Below, piece after piece: positions 52,018-60,547 of a stretch of 64,000 bases of DNA. The notes beneath the pieces were generated by a model, which was given only the letters and a program-made list of their open reading frames with translations, was not told where the DNA came from and did not search any database. The position numbers and the translations under genes were made by a program. Origin of the DNA: JAKZVK01 sp965248255 (GTDB taxonomy: Bacteria > Acidobacteriota > Terriglobia > Bryobacterales > UBA6623); contig CBDFIW010000003.1 in NCBI GenBank assembly GCA_965248255.1, positions 1,736,001-1,800,000 of the forward strand, in the 5' to 3' direction. Within the stretch, counting starts at the first letter, position 1, and every line of letters starts with the position of its first letter.

Positions 52018-54964
52018 TAGCGTCGGAATCGATTCGGGCGGAAACGCCTACATCACCGGATCGACGCAGGGCTTCGGATTTCCGACCACCCGCGGTGCCC
52101 TATCGACCGAGGTGAGCGGGGTGCGCGATGCGTTTGTCGCCAAGCTCAATGGGTCCGGACAAACACTACTTTACGCCACGTTTCTGGGCGGCAGCGACCT
52201 TGACGAGGGCGCTGCTATCGCTGTCGATGCCGAAGGGTCGATCTACGTTGTCGGATCGACAAGAAGCGCCGACTTCCCGGTCAGCCTCGAGGCGGACGAT
52301 CCGACCTACGCGGGAACCTCCGACATGTTCCTTAGCAAGCTGAGCAGTTCCGGTGATCGGCTCCTCTATTCCAGTTTCTTCGGAAGCGCAGACAGTCTCC
52401 GCCTTGGGCCCAACAGCTTGGTACTTGACCAAGAGCAGAAGGCGATTGTGGCCGGCATTTTCGAGTTCCTCGGAAGCGGGGCCTTCCCGACAACGCCCGG
52501 AGCCTTCCGGACGGCGCGGCCAGGAGACCGGCTCGATGTCTTCGCGGCGCGGTTCGACCTCACCGAGTTCGGCGGCGTGCCGCAGATCGCCGCGGGAGGC
52601 ATTCTGGGGGCGGGCCTCAGTGTCCCCCCGGTGTCATCGATTTCCCCGAACGGGATCATTTCAATCTATGGCAACGCCTTCGCCCCGGAAGGTGTCTTCG
52701 TGCAGGTTGGCCCGACCGATCTCGTCGGGGGGCGCGTACCGACCCGGCTCGGCGAGGTCTGCGTCGAGATCGACGGCGAGCGCGCGCGCATGTTCACAGT
52801 GACTCGACGGCAGCTCAACGTCCAAGGGCCGACGCCACTACGCTTCGGGGAGGCCGAGGTTCAGGTGCTCGTCCATTGCGATGCGGTCATTGAAGAGCGC
52901 AGCAATAGGGCGCTCGTGGACGTGGTGCCCGCGGCGCCGGAGTTCTTCTACTTCGACCTGCGGACCGACGGCGTCAACCCAGTGGCGGCGATCAATGTTC
53001 TGACCGGAGAGTTCATCGGGCCGCCCGGGTTGTTCGAGAAGGGCGCGAGCGTCGGCGCGGGCGGCGGTGACACTGTGGCGATCTTCGGTACCGGCTTTGG
53101 GCTCACGACCCCGTTGTTCGAGGCCGGGGAACTCCCCGACGGCCCCGCAGAGGTGACGCTTCCGGCGAGAGTAACCATAGGCGGTGTGGAGGTGACCCCT
53201 GCTCGCCTGCTCTATGTCGGGGTCAGTGGAGGCAACGCGGGGCTCTACCAGGTCAATCTGACCATCTCCGATCTGATACCCGAGGGCGACCAACCGGTGC
53301 GGCTGCATATCGGCGACTATGTCTCACCCGCCGGCGGCTTCCTGCGGATCGAACACTGCGGCGGCGCTCTCCCGGTCTCAGTCCTCCGCGACAAGACCTC
53401 TTTGACCCACGCATACAACCTCGCCGCGAGCCTCCACCGCTCGATGGAGGCTCGCTGGCCGCTCTTCCTGACCCTATTTTCGGTCTGCTACTGGGTGGCT
53501 ACGGGGTTGTACTCAGCGTGGCGGGTCATGTGGTACGACGAGCTGTTTACCTACTACACCTCAAACCTGCCGACCCCGGCGGCCATCTGGCAGGCTCTGG
53601 CGGCAGGCGCCGACTTGCACCCACCGGCCCATTACTGGTTCAGCTACCTCAGCCAGGCGATGCTCGGCTCAGGAGAGTTTGGCCTGCGCGTACCGGCGAT
53701 CCCGGGCTTCTGGGTCTTGAGCCTGTGCGTTTTTTTCTTCGTCAAGCAGCGTACAGACGCGCTCCACGGATCCATCGCCATGTTGTTGCTGTTCGCAACG
53801 GGAGCACAGCTTTCCCGCTTGGACGCCCGACCTTATCCGATCGTCTTGGGTTGCTCCGCGCTTGCTCTGCTGTGTTGGCAACTCTGTGCGGAGAGTCGCC
53901 GGCGGCGCATCGCCCTCGTTGGTCTGGCCTTGAGTTTGTTCGTCGCCATCATGAGCCACTATTACGCGTTGTTCCTGTTGCCCGCGCTCGCGCTGGGTGA
54001 ATGGATCCGACTTCGCAAACGGGGGAAAGCGGACCTGGCCGTATGGTTCGCGTTGACGGCCGCTGCGTCGGCGCTGCCCTTGCTTCTGCCGATCATCGCC
54101 TCATCTAGCACCTTCGCGGAGCACTTCGCGAGAACGCTTTCCGGAGGCGATCTGGTGCAGGTGTACGTCGAACTTCTGGGTGGGACGGTTCCCTTGCTGT
54201 TGGTCGGATTAGGAGCGATGGCTCTAGGCGGCCCGCGGCCACCGAGCGGCGCTTTGCCGGAAGTCAATTCCGGCCCGGTCCTCCCTTCCGAAGAGACCGC
54301 CGCGTGCCTTGGCCTGCTCGCGATTCCGATACCGGCCTTCTTGCTCGCCCGTTTTGTAACGGAAGCCTGGGCTGCTCGTTACGTGGGCCCGGCCGTGGTG
54401 GGTTTCTGCATTCTGATTGCCGTGACGCTGTATGGACGCATTCGGCGAAGCCACGGGAATCTGGTCGCAGGCGTCCTTTTCGCGGTGCTAGCGGGGTGGT
54501 TCCTTTGGCAACAAGCTTCTCTCGTCCGTCTCAGCCGAGGAACGTCCTACGCCGCAGGCCAACTCGCCGAGCTTGGTGATTTCGCACCGCATGGCGATCT
54601 ACCGGTCGTCATGCCACACGGCTCGCAGTACCTTCCTCTGGCGCACTACTGGCCGGAGCCGTTGGCTTCCCGTCTCTATTACCTGACCGACCGCAAAGCG
54701 GCGCTCCGCTATCGCCGCACGGCCATGGGCGGACATGCTTTGACTCGCTTAGCACGATGGGTTCCCCTCAACGTCCTGCCGTACCGCCGCTTTGTCGCGA
54801 GCCACCCGCGGTTCCTGGTCTTCGGTAGCGTCGGGTGGGTCCTGCCCAAGCTGCTCGAGGACGGAGCCCGCGTTGAGTTGAAAGGCTTTGCCGCCGGCCT
54901 GCGGGTCTACGAAGCTGAATTCCGCCCCCCCTCACTAGGTCCCGCAGGCTGCTCCCCAGAATAA
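52004..54964 (+). CDS. SBBP / TIGR03437-type C-terminal part fused in frame to an ArnT/PMT-like membrane glycosyltransferase
   Basis: The first codons come from the IS; host sequence starts at 52020 with VGIDSGGNAYITGSTQGF. Two to three SBBP repeats are followed by the Solibacter-type C-terminal domain (GGVPQIAAGGILGAGLSVPP, VSSISPNGIISIYGNAFAPE, AGLYQVNLTISDLIPEGDQP), which normally ends the protein near GGFLRIEHCGG. Here the frame continues without a stop into an integral membrane protein of about 500 residues: YSAWRVMWYDELFTYYTSNL with the catalytic-type Asp-Glu, AAGADLHPPAHYWFSYLSQA, and about ten further helices (LVGLALSLFVAIMSHYYALF). These are marks of GT39/PMT_2-like lipid-linked sugar transferases. 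The transferase could also start alone at ATG 53444. Either a real fusion or two genes whose stop was lost. Confidence 0.75.
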   Translation: MTHYTSVGIDSGGNAYITGSTQGFGFPTTRGALSTEVSGVRDAFVAKLNGSGQTLLYATFLGGSDLDEGAAIAVDAEGSIYVVGSTRSADFPVSLEADDPTYAGTSDMFLSKLSSSGDRLLYSSFFGSADSLRLGPNSLVLDQEQKAIVAGIFEFLGSGAFPTTPGAFRTARPGDRLDVFAARFDLTEFGGVPQIAAGGILGAGLSVPPVSSISPNGIISIYGNAFAPEGVFVQVGPTDLVGGRVPTRLGEVCVEIDGERARMFTVTRRQLNVQGPTPLRFGEAEVQVLVHCDAVIEERSNRALVDVVPAAPEFFYFDLRTDGVNPVAAINVLTGEFIGPPGLFEKGASVGAGGGDTVAIFGTGFGLTTPLFEAGELPDGPAEVTLPARVTIGGVEVTPARLLYVGVSGGNAGLYQVNLTISDLIPEGDQPVRLHIGDYVSPAGGFLRIEHCGGALPVSVLRDKTSLTHAYNLAASLHRSMEARWPLFLTLFSVCYWVATGLYSAWRVMWYDELFTYYTSNLPTPAAIWQALAAGADLHPPAHYWFSYLSQAMLGSGEFGLRVPAIPGFWVLSLCVFFFVKQRTDALHGSIAMLLLFATGAQLSRLDARPYPIVLGCSALALLCWQLCAESRRRRIALVGLALSLFVAIMSHYYALFLLPALALGEWIRLRKRGKADLAVWFALTAAASALPLLLPIIASSSTFAEHFARTLSGGDLVQVYVELLGGTVPLLLVGLGAMALGGPRPPSGALPEVNSGPVLPSEETAACLGLLAIPIPAFLLARFVTEAWAARYVGPAVVGFCILIAVTLYGRIRRSHGNLVAGVLFAVLAGWFLWQQASLVRLSRGTSYAAGQLAELGDFAPHGDLPVVMPHGSQYLPLAHYWPEPLASRLYYLTDRKAALRYRRTAMGGHALTRLARWVPLNVLPYRRFVASHPRFLVFGSVGWVLPKLLEDGARVELKGFAAGLRVYEAEFRPPSLGPAGCSPE

Positions 54965-55084
54965 AGGCCCTCAAGCCAGAGGCCTGCGCGAAGTACCACT
55001 CGCAGCTTGCTTCAAGACGTGACACTTTTGTTCAGATCACCGATCGGATAGGCAGCTGGAAGCAACGAGTTCATAAACTTCTTT

Positions 55085-57331
55085 GTGGTCCCGGGCGATG
55101 AGACGAATGTGACGGACCAAACAGCAAGGGGGTATCGTGCGCCCGGCCCGAAGTCCAGCGACCGGCAGCGCATCACCGAGAAGACGGCCTCCAGCGGCAT
55201 ACAACAAGACCGGCTCCGGACGGAGCATGCCCAAGAAGGATGCAGCCGGCTGGCGGCTATCGTCGATTCGTCTCAGGATGCAATTGTCGGGATCGATCTC
55301 GACGGCAGAATCGAAAGCTGGAATCCGGGCGCCGAGAGCCTGTTCGGCTATCGGGCCCGGGAAATCGTAGGCCGGTCAGCCGATCTGCTGGTCCCACCTG
55401 ATCTCACCGAGCAGGCCGCCCGCCTGCTCGACAAAGTTCGTCAAGGGGAACCCGAGCGTCAGCTCGAAACGGTTCGTGTCACCAAGGATGGCTCAAGGGT
55501 CGACGTCTCGCTGACGGTTTCGCCGATTCACGACTCCGCAGGGCGGATCAGGCGAGCTTCCATCTTTGCCCGCGACATACGCTCTCAAAAGCGGGGACAA
55601 GAGGAGCTGTCCCACTACCTTTCCGATCTCGAGGATGCCAAACGAACGACCGAGATGCAGGCGGAGCAACTTGTCCGCCAGTCCGAGGAACTGGCCCGAA
55701 CAAGGGACGAGGCCCTGGAATCGACACGGCTCAAGAGCGAATTTCTGGCAACGATGAGCCACGAGATTCGCACGCCGATGAATGGCGTCATCGGCATGAC
55801 GGACATTCTGCTCGACACGGACCTGTCCGAGGAGCAACAAGAGTACGCGCAGACAATCCGAGACTGCTCGGTTGCCTTGCTAGGCCTCATCAACGACATT
55901 CTCGACTTCTCGAAGATTGAAGCCGGTCGTATCGAGCTCGAAGCCGCAGACTTCGATCTCGTCCAGACCGTCGAAGGCGCACTCGATGTCGTCGCCGAAA
56001 GGGCGTCCTCCAAGAGCGTTGAGCTTCCTTTGCTGATGGCCCCGGACGTGCCGCTGCATGTGCACGGCGATCCCGGACGGTTGCGGCAGATCCTGCTCAA
56101 CCTGCTCAGCAACGCCATCAAGTTCACCGACGAGGGAGAGGTCAGCGTCTCGGTGTCGACCGTCTCGCAGGATCAAGAGACCGTCGACATCCGTTTCAGC
56201 GTTAAAGATACCGGCATCGGCATTCCCGCGGACGTTCAGCCGCGGCTGTTCTCTCCTTTCACTCAGGCAGACGGGAGCACGACCCGAAAATACGGCGGCA
56301 CCGGCCTGGGGCTGGCGATCTCACAGCGTCTGGCAACGCAGATGGGCGGCCCCATCCGGTTCGATAGCGTGCCGGGCGAGGGTTCGGAATTCTGGTTTAC
56401 AGCCCGCTTTAGAAAAACCTCTGGATCCGGCGCGTGGGCTTCACGCCGCACTCTAGAGGGTTGCCGCGTGCTCGTCATCGAGCGTCATCGCGTTGCAACC
56501 CGGGTCTTACGCCACTACCTCGAGACCTGCGGCGCTGTAGTCGAGGCAACCGAGGGAGAAAAGATTGAGGACTTCGCGGCACTCGTGACGGCCGCCGGAC
56601 GGCCGCCGGACATAGTCATCCTCGACGCCACCACGCCCCACCTCGACGGCCTGGACGCCGTGCGCAGGATGCGTGCGAAGGCCGAGCAGAGTAGCGTGCC
56701 GGCGCTGCTACTTGTTGAGTACGGTCGCCGTTTGCCGGTCGATGACCTCGAGAGGTTGGGTAGGAGTACAGGCCTGCGCAAGCCAATCAAGCCCACCCAA
56801 CTCCTCGATGCACTTCAGCGACTGATGGGCCTTTCTGAGGACCCGGTTGCCTCCACACGGGAACCGGAGCGGCCAGAGGCCGCTACGCCTTCCAGCGAAA
56901 AGCAAGAGAGGCCAGCCGACTCTCAGCCGTCGCGCCGGCGGCTTCTTCTGGCGGAGGACAACCTTGTCAACCAGAAGGTCGCGCTCAAGATGTTGAGTAA
57001 GTTCGGCTATGCGGCCGAAGCGGTGGAGAGCGGTCTTGAAGTGCTGGCGGCTATGGACCGCGGCACCTACGATCTCGTCCTGATGGACTGCCAGATGCCC
57101 GAGATGGACGGATACCAGGCGGCCGTCGAAATCCGAAAACGCGAGGGGAAGGGCCGTCACGTCCCGATCGTCGCCCTCACCGCGAACGCCATGGAAGGGG
57201 ACCGCGAACGCTGCCTGCAAACGGGGATGGACGACTATGTTAGCAAGCCAATCGAGCCGAAGACTCTGCTTGCAACTTTGCAGCGCTGGTTGCCGGACGA
57301 CTCTGACGGATCCGAGAGCGAAACCGGCTGA
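55085..57331 (+). CDS. hybrid sensor histidine kinase with PAS and two receiver domains
   Basis: 748 residues, start GTG 55085 (uncertain, no strong ribosome site). Order: PAS domain (about 55-165; IVDSSQDAIVGIDLDGRIES, WNPGAESLFGYRAREIVG), coiled coil (175-215), HisKA with FLATMSHEIRTPMNGVIGMT, ATPase domain with LRQILLNLLSNAIKFTDEG, VKDTGIGIPADVQPRLFSPF and YGGTGLGLAISQRL. Then a degenerate receiver (CRVLVIERHRVATRVLRHYL, DIVILDATTPHLDGLDAVRR) in which the first acidic pair is reduced to a single Glu, and a full receiver (LLLAEDNLVNQKVALKMLSK, YDLVLMDCQMPEMDGYQAAV, PIVALTANAM, DYVSKPI). Soluble. Output must pass through an Hpt protein encoded elsewhere. Confidence 0.88.
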   Translation: MVPGDETNVTDQTARGYRAPGPKSSDRQRITEKTASSGIQQDRLRTEHAQEGCSRLAAIVDSSQDAIVGIDLDGRIESWNPGAESLFGYRAREIVGRSADLLVPPDLTEQAARLLDKVRQGEPERQLETVRVTKDGSRVDVSLTVSPIHDSAGRIRRASIFARDIRSQKRGQEELSHYLSDLEDAKRTTEMQAEQLVRQSEELARTRDEALESTRLKSEFLATMSHEIRTPMNGVIGMTDILLDTDLSEEQQEYAQTIRDCSVALLGLINDILDFSKIEAGRIELEAADFDLVQTVEGALDVVAERASSKSVELPLLMAPDVPLHVHGDPGRLRQILLNLLSNAIKFTDEGEVSVSVSTVSQDQETVDIRFSVKDTGIGIPADVQPRLFSPFTQADGSTTRKYGGTGLGLAISQRLATQMGGPIRFDSVPGEGSEFWFTARFRKTSGSGAWASRRTLEGCRVLVIERHRVATRVLRHYLETCGAVVEATEGEKIEDFAALVTAAGRPPDIVILDATTPHLDGLDAVRRMRAKAEQSSVPALLLVEYGRRLPVDDLERLGRSTGLRKPIKPTQLLDALQRLMGLSEDPVASTREPERPEAATPSSEKQERPADSQPSRRRLLLAEDNLVNQKVALKMLSKFGYAAEAVESGLEVLAAMDRGTYDLVLMDCQMPEMDGYQAAVEIRKREGKGRHVPIVALTANAMEGDRERCLQTGMDDYVSKPIEPKTLLATLQRWLPDDSDGSESETG

Positions 57332-57390
57332 CAGCTGGTACGCGGCGCGAGGCTCGCATCGTCGGGTTCCGTGGCGGTCGAGGGTTCGAG

Positions 57391-58065
57391 CTATCGCTCG
57401 TTCAAATCCCGGACATAGATATCCCGGAACCGCATGCGCCCCTTACCGCCTGAGTGAAGCTGCAGGGCGATCGCACCTTCCTCGGAGATGGGCGAGGGGT
57501 AGGTGAAGTCCAAGATCCGTATGCCGTTCAGGTGGACGAGGTAGCGGTTGCCTTCGATCTGAATCAGCATATCGTTCCAGTCATAGGGGCGCATCACGGC
57601 GTCGTACTCCGGGGCAGGCCAAGCGACCCAGCCGCGGCCGTCGCCGTAGATGCCGCCGGTGGGGCTGCGGTTACCGATGACGGGATCGATCTCGATCTGG
57701 CGTCCGGCGATGATCTTGGGCGTGTCGCCTTCGAACTTCGTGTGGATGTAGACGCCGCTGTTGCCTTCGGCTTCGCACTTGAAGCGGATGGAGAGATGAA
57801 AGTCGCGATAGCTCTTCTCGGTGGCGAGGTAGCCGTACTTGTCCGAGATTCCCTGACCAAGGATGGCGCCGTTCTCGTCCACTTCCCACTTTTCGTTGCC
57901 GACCTTGCGCCAGCCGGTGAAATCCTTGCCGTTGAAAAGCTGCATCCAGCCGGGCCTGAGCTTGCGGGGCCGGGGGCGGTTGCCCGATTGCGCGAAGGCT
58001 GCTGTCACTGCGAGGCTTCCCAGGGTCACAGCAACAAGGACAGAACGAGGGCGTGACAATCGCAT
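57391..58065 (-). CDS. DUF1080 / 3-keto-disaccharide hydrolase domain protein, secreted
   Basis: 224 residues from ATG 58065. Signal peptide: LVAVTLGSLAVTAAFAQS. The single DUF1080 domain shows GWMQLFNGKDFTGWRKVGNE, DFHLSIRFKCEAEGNSGVYI, PKIIAGRQIEIDPVIGNRSP, RPYDWNDMLIQIEGNRYLVH and EGAIALQLHSGGKGRMRFRD, a concanavalin-like sandwich related to family 16 glycosidases. Characterised relatives hydrolyse 3-keto-disaccharides. It lies before a 2-hydroxyacid dehydrogenase gene's stop in the same direction, 48 bases downstream of it, so the two may be co-transcribed. Confidence 0.85.
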   Translation of the reverse strand: MRLSRPRSVLVAVTLGSLAVTAAFAQSGNRPRPRKLRPGWMQLFNGKDFTGWRKVGNEKWEVDENGAILGQGISDKYGYLATEKSYRDFHLSIRFKCEAEGNSGVYIHTKFEGDTPKIIAGRQIEIDPVIGNRSPTGGIYGDGRGWVAWPAPEYDAVMRPYDWNDMLIQIEGNRYLVHLNGIRILDFTYPSPISEEGAIALQLHSGGKGRMRFRDIYVRDLNER

Positions 58066-58113
58066 AAGAAACTCCTACCCAAACTCCTCGACGCACAATC
58101 GCACGAGCCCCCC

Positions 58114-59040
58114 CTATGAAACCACATTCACCGGCTCGCCTCGAAGGAAAGCCTCGACGTTCGCAATACTCAGATCCAGCAGCCGCTGCAACGCATCCTC
58201 GGTTCCCCACGCCACGTGGGGACTCACGAGCACCTTAGCGTGATGAACCAAGGGGTCGTCAGGCGGAGGCGGCTCCGGCGCGAAAACGTCGATGCCCGCG
58301 CCCGCGAGCCGTCCCTCGTCAAGCGCGTGCAGCAACGGTTGTGTTTCGACCAGAGCCGCCCGGCTCACGTTGATCAAGATCGTCCCGGGCCGCACTTTCG
58401 CGAAGGCCAATCCATTGAAGAGGCCGGTGGTTTCCTCGGTAGCGGGCGCGGCCAGCACAAGAAAGTCGCTTTCGACAAGCAGTGTCTCGAAAGGAACCGT
58501 TTCGACCGGTCGCGGCCGGTCCGGATTTGCGACCGTCGCGATGACCTGTAGGCCAAAACCTGCCGCGATCTCCGCAATGCGGCAGCCGATCTTGCCACAC
58601 CCGAACAGACCGAGCGTCTTTCCGCGCAAGCCCAAGGTGGAATACGCCAGTGCCGTCGTCCACCCGCCGTTGCGAAGCAGCGCCGGCCCCGGCTCGATCT
58701 TCTTAGCGACCCCGAGTAGCAGCGCAAAGGCATGCTCGGCCACAGCGTCGGTGCAAAAGTCCGGCACATTGGAGACGACCATTCCCTTTCGCTTGGCGGC
58801 CTCCACATCGAGGGCATCGGTCCCGGCGCCTTGCACCGAGACGAAGCGGCAATCGTCTAGGAAGGGAACAATATCGACCGGGATGCGAGGCGTCGTCACC
58901 AGCACTTCCGCCCCACCACAAAGCTCGCCCATGTTGCTGTCGCCCAACACGGCGTCGTGGTAGCGCAGCTCGCCCAACGCCGTGAGGCGACTCTTCTGCT
59001 CCTCCGACATCGGCGAGAGAGAAAGGACGTGAATACGCAT
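58114..59040 (-). CDS. D-isomer-specific 2-hydroxyacid dehydrogenase
   Basis: 308 residues from ATG 59040 (a GTG one codon earlier is possible). The NAD-binding domain has LGLRGKTLGLFGCGKIGCRI (GxGxxG with Cys in the second position) and an Asn-Pro-Asp rather than Asp at the ribose site, hinting at NADP use. Catalytic Arg is in LINVSRAALVETQPLLHALD, Glu in VFAPEPPPPDDPLVHHAKVL and His in VSPHVAWGTEDALQRLL. It would interconvert a 2-keto acid and a D-2-hydroxy acid. The second-domain start HAFALLLGVAKKIE is typical. Probably transcribed with the DUF1080 gene. Confidence 0.87.
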   Translation of the reverse strand: MRIHVLSLSPMSEEQKSRLTALGELRYHDAVLGDSNMGELCGGAEVLVTTPRIPVDIVPFLDDCRFVSVQGAGTDALDVEAAKRKGMVVSNVPDFCTDAVAEHAFALLLGVAKKIEPGPALLRNGGWTTALAYSTLGLRGKTLGLFGCGKIGCRIAEIAAGFGLQVIATVANPDRPRPVETVPFETLLVESDFLVLAAPATEETTGLFNGLAFAKVRPGTILINVSRAALVETQPLLHALDEGRLAGAGIDVFAPEPPPPDDPLVHHAKVLVSPHVAWGTEDALQRLLDLSIANVEAFLRGEPVNVVS

Positions 59041-59212
59041 CACTTCGATCCGAACAAGCGAGTATCATACCGCGCCCGCCAACCTGCGGTCCGAACCGAG
59101 CCGTGACCGTCAGGGAGCGGTCAGGCTGCCCGCATCCGCGACGGGCCGGCGACGCTCAAACCGGCAGGCGACCCAACCGGCTAAGCTACAGTTGAAATCA
59201 AGCCCCGCACCC

Positions 59213-60091
59213 ATGACGTTCCTCGCAAAACTCAAAACCGTGCTCGAAATGATCAGATTCGAGCACTCAGTCTTCGCTCTTCCCTTCGCATTGACCGGAG
59301 CGATGCTGGCCGTTCGTGAAAGCGGACTCGCCTGGGTTGACACGGCCGGCAAGTTCGGCTGGATCATGCTCGCCATGGTCGCCGCGCGCTCGGCGGCGAT
59401 GGCCTTCAACCGGGTCACCGATGCGGAGATTGACGCCCTCAACCCGCGCACGAAGGTGCGGGCCATTCCGGCGGGCGTGCTCACGAAGTCCTTCACCTGG
59501 GGCTTCATCGTGTTCTGGTGCGGTGTGCTCGTGCTCGCGGCGTACATGCTCAATCCGCTTTGCCTCAAGCTGTCGCCGGTGGCTTTGGCGGTCGTGCTGG
59601 GATACTCCTACACGAAACGCTTCACGGCCTGGTCCCACCTGGTCCTGGGCTTCGCTCTCGGCATCGCCCCCGCCGCCGCTTGGATCGCGATTCGGGGCGC
59701 CCTGGACCCACCGATCCTCCTACTCACCGCCGCGGTCATGTTCTGGACGGCGGGCTTTGACATCATCTACTCCTGCCAAGACCGCGAATTCGACACCGGC
59801 GCCGGCCTGCACAGTCTCCCGCGCTCGCTGGGCGTTAAGAACGCGCTGGTCGTCTCGCGCCTGCTCCACGGCGCCATGGTCGTGCTGCTGCTCTGGCTGT
59901 CGCAGGTGTTCGGCCTCGGCCCGCTGAGCCTGCTCGGCATCGCCGTCGTGGTCGCCTTACTGATCTACGAGCACAGCCTAGTCAAGCCCCACGACCTCTC
60001 GCGAGTCAACGCCGCCTTCTTCACCGTGAACGGCTTGGTGAGCGTGATCTTCTTCCTGTTCTGGGCAGCGGACATCGTGCTGAGCGGTTAG
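59213..60091 (+). CDS. mqnP: UbiA-family prenyltransferase of menaquinone synthesis (MqnP-like)
   Basis: 292 residues from ATG 59213 (a TTG at 59192 is also open). Eight or nine membrane helices. The first prenyl-diphosphate site is RSAAMAFNRVTDAEIDALNP (NRxxDxxID) and the second is YSCQDREFDTGAGLHSLPRS (DxxxD). It attaches a polyprenyl chain to an aromatic acid. Sequence alone could mean UbiA of ubiquinone synthesis, but mqnE lies next and Acidobacteriota make menaquinone by the futalosine route, so MqnP is preferred. Confidence 0.8.
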   Translation: MTFLAKLKTVLEMIRFEHSVFALPFALTGAMLAVRESGLAWVDTAGKFGWIMLAMVAARSAAMAFNRVTDAEIDALNPRTKVRAIPAGVLTKSFTWGFIVFWCGVLVLAAYMLNPLCLKLSPVALAVVLGYSYTKRFTAWSHLVLGFALGIAPAAAWIAIRGALDPPILLLTAAVMFWTAGFDIIYSCQDREFDTGAGLHSLPRSLGVKNALVVSRLLHGAMVVLLLWLSQVFGLGPLSLLGIAVVVALLIYEHSLVKPHDLSRVNAAFFTVNGLVSVIFFLFWAADIVLSG

Positions 60092-60098
60092 GGCTGAC

Positions 60099-60124
60099 GT
60101 AGGGGCCGACCGCCGTGTCGGCCC
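60099..60124. repeat. GTAGGGG hairpin repeat
   Basis: GTA followed by stem GGGGCCGAC-type; the exact arms are GGGCCGAC (60103-60110) and GTCGGCCC (60117-60124). It sits 8 bases after the mqnP stop and could work as a terminator. Confidence 0.65.
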
Positions 60125-60139
60125 AGTCAGTGTCGACCT

Positions 60140-60328
60140 TTATGATGAGGTGTCTCGCCTCACCAGCTGCCTGTGATGTACCCGCATCCGCCGGAGCAGT
60201 GTCATTTCTTCTCCGGTTGACTCGCTTCCATAGGCCGCGTTGATCTTTTCCAGCAAGCGCCGATTCTCTCTGCGGCGCATAGAGGCTTGCAGCGCCATCG
60301 TGACTGCGATTTTGGCGGTACGAGGCAT
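60140..60328 (-). CDS. possible antitoxin-like small protein, uncertain
   Basis: 62 residues from ATG 60328. It begins PRTAKIAVTM, like ribbon-helix-helix antitoxins, and ends in RRRENRRLLEKINAAYGSES, EEMTLLRRMRVHHRQLV, resembling MazE/CopG-type antitoxin tails. The region between these parts is shorter than usual, so the gene may be decayed. No toxin gene is found beside it; it lies between mqnP and mqnE on the opposite strand. Confidence 0.35.
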   Translation of the reverse strand: MPRTAKIAVTMALQASMRRRENRRLLEKINAAYGSESTGEEMTLLRRMRVHHRQLVRRDTSS

Positions 60329-60426
60329 GGCAGAAGGGATCGCTCTACCCATGATCATACCTTGCGGCTAGGAGCCGACCGCGCTGTCATGCCCGAAGCG
60401 TGTGACCCCCGTTGGCCAGGCGGGGC

Positions 60427-60453
60427 GGGGCGGAGACAGCGCTCCGCCCCTAC
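60427..60453. repeat. GTAGGGG hairpin repeat, reverse orientation
   Basis: Arms GGGGCGGAG (60427-60435) and CTCCGCCCC (60442-60450), followed by TAC. Lies in the leader of mqnE. Confidence 0.65.
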
Positions 60454-60547
60454 GGAAGACGTGGCCGCGTTTTCGATGAGCATATCGGTCTCTCGCGTTG
60501 GCGGCTTCGAAGGCGTAAACGCCGTGGTATTCTGAGGATTCTTCGTC

